Source of the DNA: Endozoicomonas gorgoniicola
GTDB lineage: Bacteria; Pseudomonadota; Gammaproteobacteria; Pseudomonadales; Endozoicomonadaceae
NCBI RefSeq assembly: GCF_025562715.2
Contig: NZ_JAPFCC010000001.1
Span: 2,746,501 to 2,810,500, forward strand
DNA length: 64,000 nt
Direction of reading: 5' to 3'
Below the pieces are notes generated by a model. The model worked only from the letters and a program-made list of their open reading frames with translations. It was not told where the DNA came from and searched no databases. The position numbers and the translations under genes were made by a program. The stretch's first letter is position 1. Each line of letters begins with the position of its first letter. Shown in pieces: positions 9,026 through 17,520 of the stretch.

Positions 9026-10038
9026 AGCTGGTTTGCCTCATAACCAATGACACGCAGCCTTGACACCCCGCCGTCAGGGAAAATATTGAGCCGGACATGG
9101 GTATACAACTGCCTGGCATTTTCCAACTGTTGTAAAAAGGTATGGTTACGGTGCGCATGAAGCTTCTGTTCCGGAAGCACAGTGACCCATTGTGCATTCT
9201 CATCCGGATGCTCATCGGCTGACTGACAGGCTTCAATACTGCAGCGATCAGGGTAGTTGCCCTTGAAATGCAGGGTATCCACTTCAATCCGCTTGATCTG
9301 TGTGGGGACTGCCAGCCTGACAATCATCCAGTCATGCCCGCCCTGGCGGCGACGCCTGGTTTCCCAGCCATCGTGCATATCGGCACCACGACCTGGCAAC
9401 AGCAGATTCTGCATGGAGCTGAAAAATGAGTCACTGCAGGCAACAGAGCGACCACCATTCATAATGGCAGCGGTGTCTACTGGTTCTCCCGGCAGGCGGT
9501 TTTGGTTCTCCAGCAGGATGCTGCCATAAACCCTTAAACGAGCAATACCACCATCCGGAATCATGGTGAGTCGAATATGGCTGGCTCGAGCCGGCCGGGC
9601 GAGAGTAATCAGGTTTCTGGAGTCGGGATTGACCTCCGTTCTTTCTGCCAGAAGCTGCCACAGGGTCATCTCATCAGGGTCGGTGTCACTGGCAATATAT
9701 TCCAGTTGTACGGCTCCCGGCGCATTGCCTTTAAAGTGTCGTGTATCAACTTCTATAGTTTCGACATTCCCTGTGACTGCCAGGCGAATGATAACCCAGT
9801 CATTCTTGCCATCACGACGGCGGCGGGACTCCCAACCATCCATCCACTTGCCGTAAGCGGTAAATTTTTCTGGAAGAAAAACCGGATCGCTTGCCAGCAG
9901 CAAGTTGTCTTTCTCAGCGAAAAAGTCATCGCTGCAAGAGAGTACATCACCTCCCAGGGCCCGGGCTGCCAGATTAATCCGGGTTTGAGCAAGGTGTTCT
10001 GCCTGACTCTCAGGCGTTTGTTCAAGATCCACTTTCAT
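9022..10038 (-). CDS. alc: Allantoicase
   Basis: Hydrolyses allantoate to ureidoglycolate and urea. 338 aa with two internal allantoicase repeats: WMDGWESRRRR...DWVIIRLAV...IEVDTRHFKGN (about 66-126) and MHDGWETRRRR...DWMIVRLAV...IEVDTLHFKGN (about 225-280). It is first in the minus-strand purine operon and divergent from puuE, with a RutR-like palindrome in the gap. It replaces the allantoate amidohydrolase (AllC) route. Confidence 0.95.
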   Translation of the reverse strand: MKVDLEQTPESQAEHLAQTRINLAARALGGDVLSCSDDFFAEKDNLLLASDPVFLPEKFTAYGKWMDGWESRRRRDGKNDWVIIRLAVTGNVETIEVDTRHFKGNAPGAVQLEYIASDTDPDEMTLWQLLAERTEVNPDSRNLITLARPARASHIRLTMIPDGGIARLRVYGSILLENQNRLPGEPVDTAAIMNGGRSVACSDSFFSSMQNLLLPGRGADMHDGWETRRRRQGGHDWMIVRLAVPTQIKRIEVDTLHFKGNYPDRCSIEACQSADEHPDENAQWVTVLPEQKLHAHRNHTFLQQLENARQLYTHVRLNIFPDGGVSRLRVIGYEANQL

Positions 10039-10094
10039 TAAGAAGCCATTGTTATTTTTATTATTAAAATATTGCTAAGATGTAATCGATATTC

Positions 10095-10108
10095 TGACCA
10101 TATGGTCA
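10095..10108. promoter_or_regulatory. RutR-box-like palindrome in the alc/puuE divergent promoter region
   Basis: Perfect 14-bp palindrome TGACCATATGGTCA. It matches the E. coli RutR consensus TTGACCANNTGGTCAA at every position except the outer T on the left. It lies 57 bases before the allantoicase start and 118 before puuE. A RutR-like TetR regulator is encoded in the same island. Confidence 0.7.
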
Positions 10109-10225
10109 ATAATTAACTGTCAATTTATGCCACAAACAGCAGGGGATATGCAACATTCATCCAAGAGGATTTTTTCATCCCCGGTGATAAAAACCACTAA
10201 CAACAATAAAAAACAGGAACTCGTT

Positions 10226-11155
10226 ATGGAATTCAGTCACACCAGCTATCCCAGAAATTTAGTCGGCTACGGAGCCACCCCCCCGCACCCGGAATGGCCA
10301 GACAACAGTAAGATTGCCGTACAGTTTGTCATCAATTACGAAGAAGGTGGAGAGAATAATATTCTTCACGGAGACCCGGCTTCAGAAGCCTTCCTGTCTG
10401 AAATCATCGGTGCGCCTGCCCATCAGGGCATGCGCCATATCAGTATGGAGTCCATTTATGAATATGGCTCAAGGGCAGGCTTCTGGCGGCTACACCGGAT
10501 GTTTACGCAGCGGGATATTCCGGTCACCGTTTATGCGGTGGCAATGGCGATTGCCCGTCATCCAGAGGCGGTTAAAGCTATGCAGGACGCTGGCTGGGAA
10601 ATGGCGTGTCATGGCTATCGATGGATTGATTATCAGTTTCATGATATGGAACAAGAACGTGAACACATGCTCGAAGCCATTCGGCTTCATACGCAGATAA
10701 CCGGCCAGCGTCCTACCGGCTGGTATACGGGTCGATGCAGCCCGAATACCGAGCAACTGGTGGTGGAAGAAGGTGGTTTTTTATACCACGCCGACAGCTA
10801 TTCGGATGACCTGCCTTACTGGGATCCCCGCTTTGGCAGACCTCAGTTGGTCATACCCTATACACTGGATTGTAATGACATGCGCTTTGCCACCGCCCAG
10901 GGATTCAACAGTGGTGAGCAGTTCTTCCAGTATCTTAAAGATGCTTTCGATACATTGTACGAAGAGGGTGAAACCACGCCCAAAATGATGTCAGTAGGGC
11001 TTCATTGTCGTCTGGTAGGACGTCCGGGGCGGGCAGCTGCTCTGGCACGCTTTCTGGACTATGTGCAGTCAAAGGAGCGGGTGTGGCTCTGTACCAGAGA
11101 GCAGATTGCCCGTCACTGGTACGAGAAACACCCTTACAGACCCCCACAGATCTGA
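10226..11155 (+). CDS. puuE: Allantoinase of the PuuE type (NodB/polysaccharide-deacetylase fold)
   Basis: Opens allantoin to allantoate with a deacetylase-like fold, unrelated to AllB amidohydrolases. 309 aa from the ATG at 10226, chosen because AGGAA lies 8 bases upstream and the MEFSHTSYPRNLVGYG start is typical; a 33-codon extension is open but unconvincing. Marks: VQFVINYEEGGE, SIYEYGSRAGFWRL, MACHGYRW, TGWYTGR and HCRLVGRPGR. It is the only plus-strand gene of the purine island, converging on xdhC. Confidence 0.94.
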   Translation: MEFSHTSYPRNLVGYGATPPHPEWPDNSKIAVQFVINYEEGGENNILHGDPASEAFLSEIIGAPAHQGMRHISMESIYEYGSRAGFWRLHRMFTQRDIPVTVYAVAMAIARHPEAVKAMQDAGWEMACHGYRWIDYQFHDMEQEREHMLEAIRLHTQITGQRPTGWYTGRCSPNTEQLVVEEGGFLYHADSYSDDLPYWDPRFGRPQLVIPYTLDCNDMRFATAQGFNSGEQFFQYLKDAFDTLYEEGETTPKMMSVGLHCRLVGRPGRAAALARFLDYVQSKERVWLCTREQIARHWYEKHPYRPPQI

Positions 11156-11175
11156 ACCTGTGGCGCTGTATGATT

Positions 11176-11195
11176 GAGCCTGGTCATTCAGGCTC
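11176..11195. terminator. Hairpin between convergent puuE and xdhC
   Basis: Stem GAGCCTG/CAGGCTC with a 6-base loop, overlapping the last codons of xdhC. No long T-run, so terminator function is only likely. Confidence 0.45.
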
Positions 11196-12048
11196 TCTCA
11201 ACTTCAGCTTCAGTCTCGGCAATCGTCAGCAGACTTTTCAGGTTCTGCCATGGGATGCCTTCCCGCTTGCGCTTCTGTGTACTTCTGGAACCATTACGCA
11301 CCGACAAAATTTCCCCGGCAATGGCAATGGCTATTTCTGCTGGCTTGCGACCACCCACAGCATCAATCCCCACCGGGCAGCTCATGTGCTGAATCTGCTC
11401 ATCGGTGAACAGTCCGCGATAACCCAGACGCTGCTGAAAGCGCCGGGCTTTGGTCTCCGAGCCAATAACACCCAGCCAGTGACTTTTATTGTGTTTCAGG
11501 GTCGCTTCAACAATCGAGTAATCCAGCTGATGGTTATGGGTGACCACCAGGCTATAAACGTCATCAGGCAGATCTTCCACTTCCTGTTCTGGCTGTTCAC
11601 TGACGCACAGGGTAACATTGTCGGGTACTTTTTCCGGAAACAGCTCTGGCCGGTTATCAATCCAGGTAATCTGGCAGTCCAGTGGTGCCAGCACATCAAT
11701 CAGGGACTTGCCGATATGGCCTGCACCGAAGAGCGCAATATGGAAATCGCACCCGGACAGAGGTTCCAGCAGTACACTGACACTGCCACCACAACACTGA
11801 CCCAGTTTTGGCCCCAGGGGAAAGTGTTCCAGCAGAGGTTCCCGACTGCCATTAGCCAACAGCTCACGGGCTTTCTGGATGACCAGATATTCCAGATGCC
11901 CGCCACCAATAGTGTCGAAGCTCTGCTCCGTAGTCACCAGCATCTTGCTGCCGGTTTTTCTCGGGGCAGAACCCGCTGTCCCGAGAATGGTCACCAGTAT
12001 GCTGGCTTCCCCCTTGCGCTGCTGTTCTGAAACCGCATCAATCCACAT
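11188..12048 (-). CDS. xdhC: Xanthine dehydrogenase accessory protein XdhC
   Basis: Chaperone that binds sulfurated molybdenum cofactor and inserts it into XdhB. 286 aa. N-terminal GTAGSAPRKTGSKMLV and GGGHLEY (XdhC/CoxI domain); C-terminal Rossmann part with FGAGHIGKSL and the acidic WIDNRPELFP. Start overlaps the end of xdhB by 11 bases, giving the usual A-B-C operon order. It is not an enzyme by itself. Confidence 0.95.
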   Translation of the reverse strand: MWIDAVSEQQRKGEASILVTILGTAGSAPRKTGSKMLVTTEQSFDTIGGGHLEYLVIQKARELLANGSREPLLEHFPLGPKLGQCCGGSVSVLLEPLSGCDFHIALFGAGHIGKSLIDVLAPLDCQITWIDNRPELFPEKVPDNVTLCVSEQPEQEVEDLPDDVYSLVVTHNHQLDYSIVEATLKHNKSHWLGVIGSETKARRFQQRLGYRGLFTDEQIQHMSCPVGIDAVGGRKPAEIAIAIAGEILSVRNGSRSTQKRKREGIPWQNLKSLLTIAETEAEVERA

Positions 12049-14449
12049 TCTCTAATGCCCCCAGCCCTTCATGCTCACGATTTGTAACGTCATAATATTT
12101 CAACTCGTTAATGGCTTTTAATACACGCTCGGCGGTAGCTGGTACATTAATATTGGGATTGACCTGATAGTTCGACAGGCTGGAGACGGCGTCCCGGATG
12201 GCTGCCCAGACCGACATTCCCAGCATAAACGGCGGTTCACCGACCGCTTTTGAGTGGTAAATGGTGTGTTCCGGGTTAGCCTGTTCAAACAACTCAACAT
12301 TAAACACCGGCGGCATATCTTCAATGCTTGGAATTTTATAGGTCGCCGGATTGTTACTGAGCAAACGACCGTTGTCGTCCCACACCAGCTCTTCCGTGGT
12401 CATCCATCCCATCCCCTGAATAAAGCCCCCCTCGATCTGACCCCGGTCGATGGATGGGTTCAATGAACGACCGACATCATGAAGAATATCTACCCGCTCG
12501 ACTTTGTATTCTCCCGTCAGGGTATCGACCGTCACTTCGGACACCGAGGCACCACAGGCGAAGTAGTAAAATGGCCGACCACTGGCCGTTTTACGGTCAT
12601 AGTGGATTTCAGGCGTGCTGTAAAAACCATTGCTGGACATTGAAATACGATTCAGATAGGCGACCTGGACAAACTCTGAAAACGGCATGGGTTTGCCGTC
12701 AATGAATACGGCATTGTTATCAAAAACCACCTTGTCCTCTGACACCTGGTAATGTTCAGCCGCAAAACGTGTCAACCGGTCCCTGATTTTCTGACAGGCG
12801 TCCTGCGCCGCTTTACCGTTGAGGTCTGTACCACTGGACGCAGCAGTCGGTGAAGTATTGGGAACCTTATCGGTACGGGTAGAGGTCACCTGTACCTGAT
12901 CCAGTGACACACCGAATTCGTTGGCAACAATCTGTGCCACCTTGGTGTAAAGTCCCTGCCCCATTTCAGTACCACCATGGTTGATCTGAATACTGCCATC
13001 GGTATAGACATGCACCAGGGCGCCCGCCTGATTCAGATGTTTGGCAGTAAATGAAATGCCAAATTTTACCGGAGTCAGCGCCAGCCCTTTTTTCAATACC
13101 GGACTATTGTCGTTGAAAGCTGTAATGGCCTGCCGCCGCTGCCGATAATCGGAACTCTGTTCCAATCTGGCAATCAGTTCATGGAGAACATTATGCTCTA
13201 CTTTCTGATGGTAGTGGGTGATATTTCTTTCACCAATGCCATAAAGGTTTTTCAGTCGTACATCCAGTGGATCCTGTCCTGTGGCCCGGGCAACATCATC
13301 CATAATGCGCTCAATGACCAGCATACCCTGTGGGCCACCGAAACCACGGAAAGCGGTATTGGAGGCTGTATTGGTACGACACCGATAGCCTTTTACCCTG
13401 GCGTTGTTGAGGTAATAAGCGTTATCACTGTGGAACATGGCCCGGTCAACAATTGCATCTGTCAAATCCGGTGAATGACCTGCGTCACCCGCCACTTCGA
13501 TATCAACCCCGGCCAGCAGTCCGTCCTGCTCAAAACCCACCTGATAACGATGGCGGAACGGATGACGTTTACCAGTGGAGATCATGTCCTGCTGACGCTC
13601 GACACGGAACTTGACTGACTTGCCGGTTTTTACTGCCAGTACAGCAGCAATACAGGCAGGCGCTGCTGCCTGGGTTTCCTTGCCGCCAAACCCGCCTCCC
13701 ATACGGCGAACATCTGCTACCACCTTGTTCAGTGGCACACCAATCACTTCCGCAACCAGCTTCTGAACTTCAGAGGGGTGCTGGCTTGAGGTGTAGACAT
13801 GGAGCTGACCATCCTCCAGCGGAATTACACTGGCAATCTGGCCTTCGAGATAGAAATGCTCCTGACCGCCATTAGCCATCTCACCACTGAGCTGTTTTGG
13901 CGCCCGGGCAATCGCCGTATCAGCGTCGCCTTTCGTCATGGTGTGGTCAGGACGCACAAAAGAGTTCTGTTCCATGGCTGTATCAATGCCCAGAACCTTG
14001 TTAAGCGGGCGATACTCGATACGGGCTTTGGTGGCGGCTTCCCTGGCCTGTCTGTGAGAAGTGGCAGCCACCGCAAAAACCGGCTGCCCTATGTAGTCTA
14101 CTTTCCCATCAGCGAGTAACATATCGCCGGGAAAAACCGGGCCAATATCTTTATGGCCGGGAATATCATCAGCCGTGATGACGGCAACGACACCGGGGCT
14201 GTCTCTAACGTCATTAAGGTCGATACTGACAATTTCAGCAGAGGCTTGGGTGGATAATCCAAAACCGGCATGAAGCTGGTCTGCCTGTTCCGGACGGTCA
14301 TCAATATAGGTCGCCCTGCCCGTCACATGAAGGTGGGCGCTGTCATGTTTGGCAGAACGTCCGCCCTTTAAATGATCAATGCCACTCTCTGCTCCGGCAT
14401 TGGGATTACTGGCCGGGGATCTACCGGCTACGTCGGGTAATTTACGCAT
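12038..14449 (-). CDS. xdhB: Xanthine dehydrogenase, molybdopterin-binding subunit
   Basis: Large subunit (803 aa) that hydroxylates hypoxanthine and xanthine to urate. Molybdenum cofactor motifs in order: VRRMGGGFGGKE, NTAFRGFGGPQG (substrate Arg region), PTAASSGTDLNGKAAQD and the catalytic Glu in AVGEPPFMLG. Cytoplasmic; no Tat or Sec signal. Overlaps xdhA by 8 bases and xdhC by 11, so the three are expressed together. Confidence 0.97.
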   Translation of the reverse strand: MRKLPDVAGRSPASNPNAGAESGIDHLKGGRSAKHDSAHLHVTGRATYIDDRPEQADQLHAGFGLSTQASAEIVSIDLNDVRDSPGVVAVITADDIPGHKDIGPVFPGDMLLADGKVDYIGQPVFAVAATSHRQAREAATKARIEYRPLNKVLGIDTAMEQNSFVRPDHTMTKGDADTAIARAPKQLSGEMANGGQEHFYLEGQIASVIPLEDGQLHVYTSSQHPSEVQKLVAEVIGVPLNKVVADVRRMGGGFGGKETQAAAPACIAAVLAVKTGKSVKFRVERQQDMISTGKRHPFRHRYQVGFEQDGLLAGVDIEVAGDAGHSPDLTDAIVDRAMFHSDNAYYLNNARVKGYRCRTNTASNTAFRGFGGPQGMLVIERIMDDVARATGQDPLDVRLKNLYGIGERNITHYHQKVEHNVLHELIARLEQSSDYRQRRQAITAFNDNSPVLKKGLALTPVKFGISFTAKHLNQAGALVHVYTDGSIQINHGGTEMGQGLYTKVAQIVANEFGVSLDQVQVTSTRTDKVPNTSPTAASSGTDLNGKAAQDACQKIRDRLTRFAAEHYQVSEDKVVFDNNAVFIDGKPMPFSEFVQVAYLNRISMSSNGFYSTPEIHYDRKTASGRPFYYFACGASVSEVTVDTLTGEYKVERVDILHDVGRSLNPSIDRGQIEGGFIQGMGWMTTEELVWDDNGRLLSNNPATYKIPSIEDMPPVFNVELFEQANPEHTIYHSKAVGEPPFMLGMSVWAAIRDAVSSLSNYQVNPNINVPATAERVLKAINELKYYDVTNREHEGLGALENVD

Positions 14450-15872
14450 GGTAGATAATCCTCATGTTCTGGCCAGCTGACTCTCTGAAGTAACGTTCAA
14501 GCAGATTGCGGGCCGACTGAATCCGGTATTCGCTGCTGGCCCTGACATCGGTCATTGGTTGAAATTCTTCCTGCAGGGCTGCCTGCGCTCTGGCGAGCGT
14601 CGCATCGTCGAGAGGCTGTCCCAGTAGTATCTGCTCGCAACGCAGAGCCCTTCTGGGTATCGCTGCCATACCACCAAAGGCAACCCTTGCCTTAATCACA
14701 ACACCATTGTCGTCAGTTACCAGATTGATGGCTGCCAGTACGGTTGAAATATCGTCACCATATCGCTTGCTGAGTTTGTAAACTTTCAGGTCGTGGGGTT
14801 TTAACGGAATACGTATACGGCTGATGTACTCGCCTTCCTGCAGGTCGGTTTTTTTATAATCCAGAAAGAATTTATCCAGAGGCAGGTTACGAACCCGTTT
14901 GCCCTTGCGGCAGTCAATGGACGCATCCAGAGCCAGTAACACCGGCGGCGTGTCGCCAATCGGGGAGGCGTTACCGATATTCCCGCCAAGTGTTCCCTGG
15001 TTACGCACCTGCTGGGAACCCAGACGCTTCAGCATTTGAGCAAATTCCGGGAAATGTCCCTTAAGAACGGGTTCGATATTCCGGTAGGTAGCGCCCGCGC
15101 CAAGCACCAGTTCATTGTCGTGCTGTTCAATAGTTTGCAGGTCATTCACCTGACTAACCACCACCAGTTTTTTGAGGCGCTTCAGTTTTTGCGTGATCTC
15201 AAGACCGAGGTCGGTCCCTCCTGCCAGCAGCCGGGCATCAGGATTAGCCTCCAGATAATCAGCCAGCTCCTCTTCGTTATCAGGAATAAAGCTGCCATTG
15301 GCTGAGAAGCCTTCCCCGCCTTTCATGGCATTCAACTGGTCAACAATCATCGTGCGGTTCTGATGATAAACGTCGCTGGGTTTCTTTTCAGCCAGCTCCT
15401 TTGCTGCATCCACCAATGGGCGGTAGCCCGTACACCGGCACAGGTTGCCTCCCAGTGCTTCAAGGACATCGGGTTTACTCTCAGGATTTTCATGGTGCAG
15501 GGCAAACAGTGACATGACGATGCCGGGGGTACAAAAGCCGCACTGTGAAGCATGGTGATCAACCAGTGCCTGCTGCACCGGGTGCAGCTGATCTCCCTCG
15601 GCAAGGTCTTCAACGGTCAGCAACTGTTTGCCCTGAAGTGATGGCATCAGCGCAATACAGGCGTTCATGGTTCGATAACGAACCTGGTCGCCTTCAGGCT
15701 CCCCGACGACAACTGTGCAGGCTCCGCAATCACCAGAGCAGCAACCCTCTTTGGTGCCAGTGCGTCGCTGCTGACTGCCGTTAGCGTTGCCCCTGAGATA
15801 ATCCAGAACCGTAGTGTCTGAAGCTGTTTCATTGACTTCGACAAGCTTGTCATTAAGAAGAAAATTGATCAC
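14442..15872 (-). CDS. xdhA: Xanthine dehydrogenase small subunit (2Fe-2S and FAD)
   Basis: Electron-transfer subunit, 476 aa. Two [2Fe-2S] sites: CCSGDCGAC near residues 44-52 with a later Cys, and CGFCTPG followed by CRCTGY. The FAD domain shows LLAGGTDLGLE and LGGNIGNASPIGDTPP. Passes electrons from XdhB to NAD. The start is a GTG at 15872. First gene of the xdhABC operon, with a RutR-like palindrome 56 bases upstream. Confidence 0.97.
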   Translation of the reverse strand: MINFLLNDKLVEVNETASDTTVLDYLRGNANGSQQRRTGTKEGCCSGDCGACTVVVGEPEGDQVRYRTMNACIALMPSLQGKQLLTVEDLAEGDQLHPVQQALVDHHASQCGFCTPGIVMSLFALHHENPESKPDVLEALGGNLCRCTGYRPLVDAAKELAEKKPSDVYHQNRTMIVDQLNAMKGGEGFSANGSFIPDNEEELADYLEANPDARLLAGGTDLGLEITQKLKRLKKLVVVSQVNDLQTIEQHDNELVLGAGATYRNIEPVLKGHFPEFAQMLKRLGSQQVRNQGTLGGNIGNASPIGDTPPVLLALDASIDCRKGKRVRNLPLDKFFLDYKKTDLQEGEYISRIRIPLKPHDLKVYKLSKRYGDDISTVLAAINLVTDDNGVVIKARVAFGGMAAIPRRALRCEQILLGQPLDDATLARAQAALQEEFQPMTDVRASSEYRIQSARNLLERYFRESAGQNMRIIYHA

Positions 15873-15927
15873 GACGGCATGATTCCTTATTGTTATATTC
15901 TTCTGCTGCTGTTCTTCTTTTCGAATT

Positions 15928-15941
15928 TGACTATTTGGTCA
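15928..15941. promoter_or_regulatory. RutR-box-like palindrome upstream of xdhA
   Basis: TTGACTATTTGGTCA (15927-15941) keeps both half-sites of the RutR box TTGACCANNTGGTCAA apart from one C-to-T change and the final A. It lies in the 122-base gap between xdhA and the tetR end, just upstream of the xdh operon and at the same palindrome class as 10095-10108. Confidence 0.6.
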
Positions 15942-15994
15942 GGAAATAGCAAGCTTTGATTATCCCGAATTTTTCATCGAACGCAATCCACCCA

Positions 15995-16627
15995 CTAAAG
16001 TCCGCACCCTCTCAATATGACCTTGCATAGCGTATCGGCGGCAAGGTCATAGTCTTTTTTCCTCAAACGTTTTCTTTTCATAATCGAACACACTTGCGAT
16101 TCATAATCTGCGTAGTGCTGGGTGGCACCCCAGATAAGGAACAGCAGGTGAGTGGGATCAATGTCGCTGGCCATTTTTTTGTTGTGAATCCAGTACTGAA
16201 AGACAGCTGTCTTCTCTTCAACCCAGTCCATGGTCGCCTGTTTCATACTTGTCGACAGCATGGAGCCGCCATGAATGATTTCGCTGGAAAACAACCGGCA
16301 GGCTATCGGGTATTTACGCGACACTTCCACCTTTGACCGGATATAACGCTCAAGGGATTCTGCCGGATCATCGTCGGGGTGAATATCGTCCAGCTCAAGG
16401 TTCCATAGATCGATGATATCGGACAGGACAGCATTATAAATAGCTTCCTTACTGGCGAAATAGTAGAGGATATTGGGCTTTGGAAGCTTAGCCTGGTCTG
16501 CTATATCCTGCACTGTAGTACCACGAAAGCCATTTAATGCAAACTGTATTTCAGCCGCTTCCAGAATAATGCGAACTTTTTTCTGTCCTTTACCGGTTGC
16601 CTTTGTCGTACACTCTGAACGAGCCAT
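15995..16627 (-). CDS. TetR-family regulator, RutR-like
   Basis: 210 aa from the ATG at 16627, which lies 4 bases after the iclR stop; a longer open frame into iclR is a shadow. The N-terminal helix-turn-helix is around residues 15-60 (TVQDIADQAKLPKPNILYYFASKEAIYNAV). The rest resembles RutR-type C-terminal domains (CRLFSSEIIHGG, LLFLIWGATQHYAD). In E. coli RutR senses uracil and binds TTGACCANNTGGTCAA; matching palindromes in this island make it the likely regulator of purine breakdown. The ligand is unknown. Confidence 0.88.
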   Translation of the reverse strand: MARSECTTKATGKGQKKVRIILEAAEIQFALNGFRGTTVQDIADQAKLPKPNILYYFASKEAIYNAVLSDIIDLWNLELDDIHPDDDPAESLERYIRSKVEVSRKYPIACRLFSSEIIHGGSMLSTSMKQATMDWVEEKTAVFQYWIHNKKMASDIDPTHLLFLIWGATQHYADYESQVCSIMKRKRLRKKDYDLAADTLCKVILRGCGL

Positions 16628-16631
16628 AGGA

Positions 16632-17288
16632 TTACCTGCCTGAATGTGCTTTTTCCACATAACCTGACATGGCTGACAGCTGTTTCCCCGTGGCAACCAG
16701 ATCGTCAACCCACTCATCTTTTCTGCGCATGATCGGCGCTGATACCGACAGACCGGCAATAACTTCACCGTACTGACCATAGATCAGAACACCAATACAA
16801 CCCACGCCGGTTTCAGCTTCTTCATTGTCATAAGCAAAACCCTGCTCAATACAGCCGAGACATTCCTGCTCGAGAGTTTCCGGTGTTGAAAAGGTTTTGC
16901 GGGTATAGCTGGGCAGGTTGGTCCGTTGCGCATAGCCGGCAATGCCTTTTTGTCCTTCCCGGCTGGTGAGATTGATGGTCTCCCCGAAACGGTCTCGCAG
17001 TTTTTCCATATAGGGAACCGCTATGGTGCGAATGTCATCAAGACTGGAACGGTCATGGCAAGAGACTATAAACCGGCCACTTAACCGGTATTTGCCTGAC
17101 CCGTCCTGCTCGACAAAGCGATTATCAATCAATGAACGCAATATACGACAAGCGGTAGAAGGTGCCAGACTGGTATCCGCACTCAGTGCTTTCAATGTGA
17201 CCGGCATGGAGTAGCGTGATATTGTCTCAAGCAATGCCGCAGCCCGGTCTATTACCTGAATCCGGGTGTCAGGTTTTGAGTTTTTCAT
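16632..17288 (-). CDS. IclR-family regulator with shortened effector domain
   Basis: 218 aa, short for IclR (about 250-270). Winged helix at residues 8-70 (LKALSADTSLAPSTACRILRSLIDNRFVEQ). The effector domain follows the AllR pattern (PYMEKLRDRFGETINL, then TFSTPETLEQECLGCIEQGFAYDNEE and GVLIYGQYGEVIAGLSVSAP). The roughly 40-45 residue segment that normally carries LPLHASGAGKALL between them is absent, an in-frame loss. Probably cotranscribed with the TetR gene. AllR-like control of allantoin use is an inference. Confidence 0.88.
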   Translation of the reverse strand: MKNSKPDTRIQVIDRAAALLETISRYSMPVTLKALSADTSLAPSTACRILRSLIDNRFVEQDGSGKYRLSGRFIVSCHDRSSLDDIRTIAVPYMEKLRDRFGETINLTSREGQKGIAGYAQRTNLPSYTRKTFSTPETLEQECLGCIEQGFAYDNEEAETGVGCIGVLIYGQYGEVIAGLSVSAPIMRRKDEWVDDLVATGKQLSAMSGYVEKAHSGR

Positions 17289-17428
17289 TATTTTTATCGG
17301 TATCCGTCACTGCTTTAGCCATGAAGGCTTTGATCGGGAAACACCATTCTGCTTCCTGAGGCTAAGAGTGGTATTTTCATAGCAGAATATACATTAAAAC
17401 CAAAACAGACCCAATGAGCGGTTAAACA

Positions 17429-17442
17429 TAACCATCTGGTAA
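17429..17442. promoter_or_regulatory. Weak third RutR-like site before the isochorismatase-like gene
   Basis: TAACCATCTGGTAA keeps the ACCANNTGGT core of the RutR box but not the flanking bases. It lies between the divergent iclR and isochorismatase-like genes. Could be chance. Confidence 0.3.
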
Positions 17443-17520
17443 TGGTCTACACTTCCGGCTCTTTACTATTTAAATAAACAACAATTTGAATAAGTCATAG
17501 TTGAGAGTGAGTGATGATTT

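Noticed and set aside
11005..12030. 341-codon plus-strand ORF opposite xdhC
   Set aside because: Shadow of xdhC; the minus-strand frame has all family motifs.
15995..16780. Longer TetR frame starting inside iclR
   Set aside because: The first 51 codons overlap iclR out of frame and lack resemblance; the ATG at 16627 sits right after the iclR stop.
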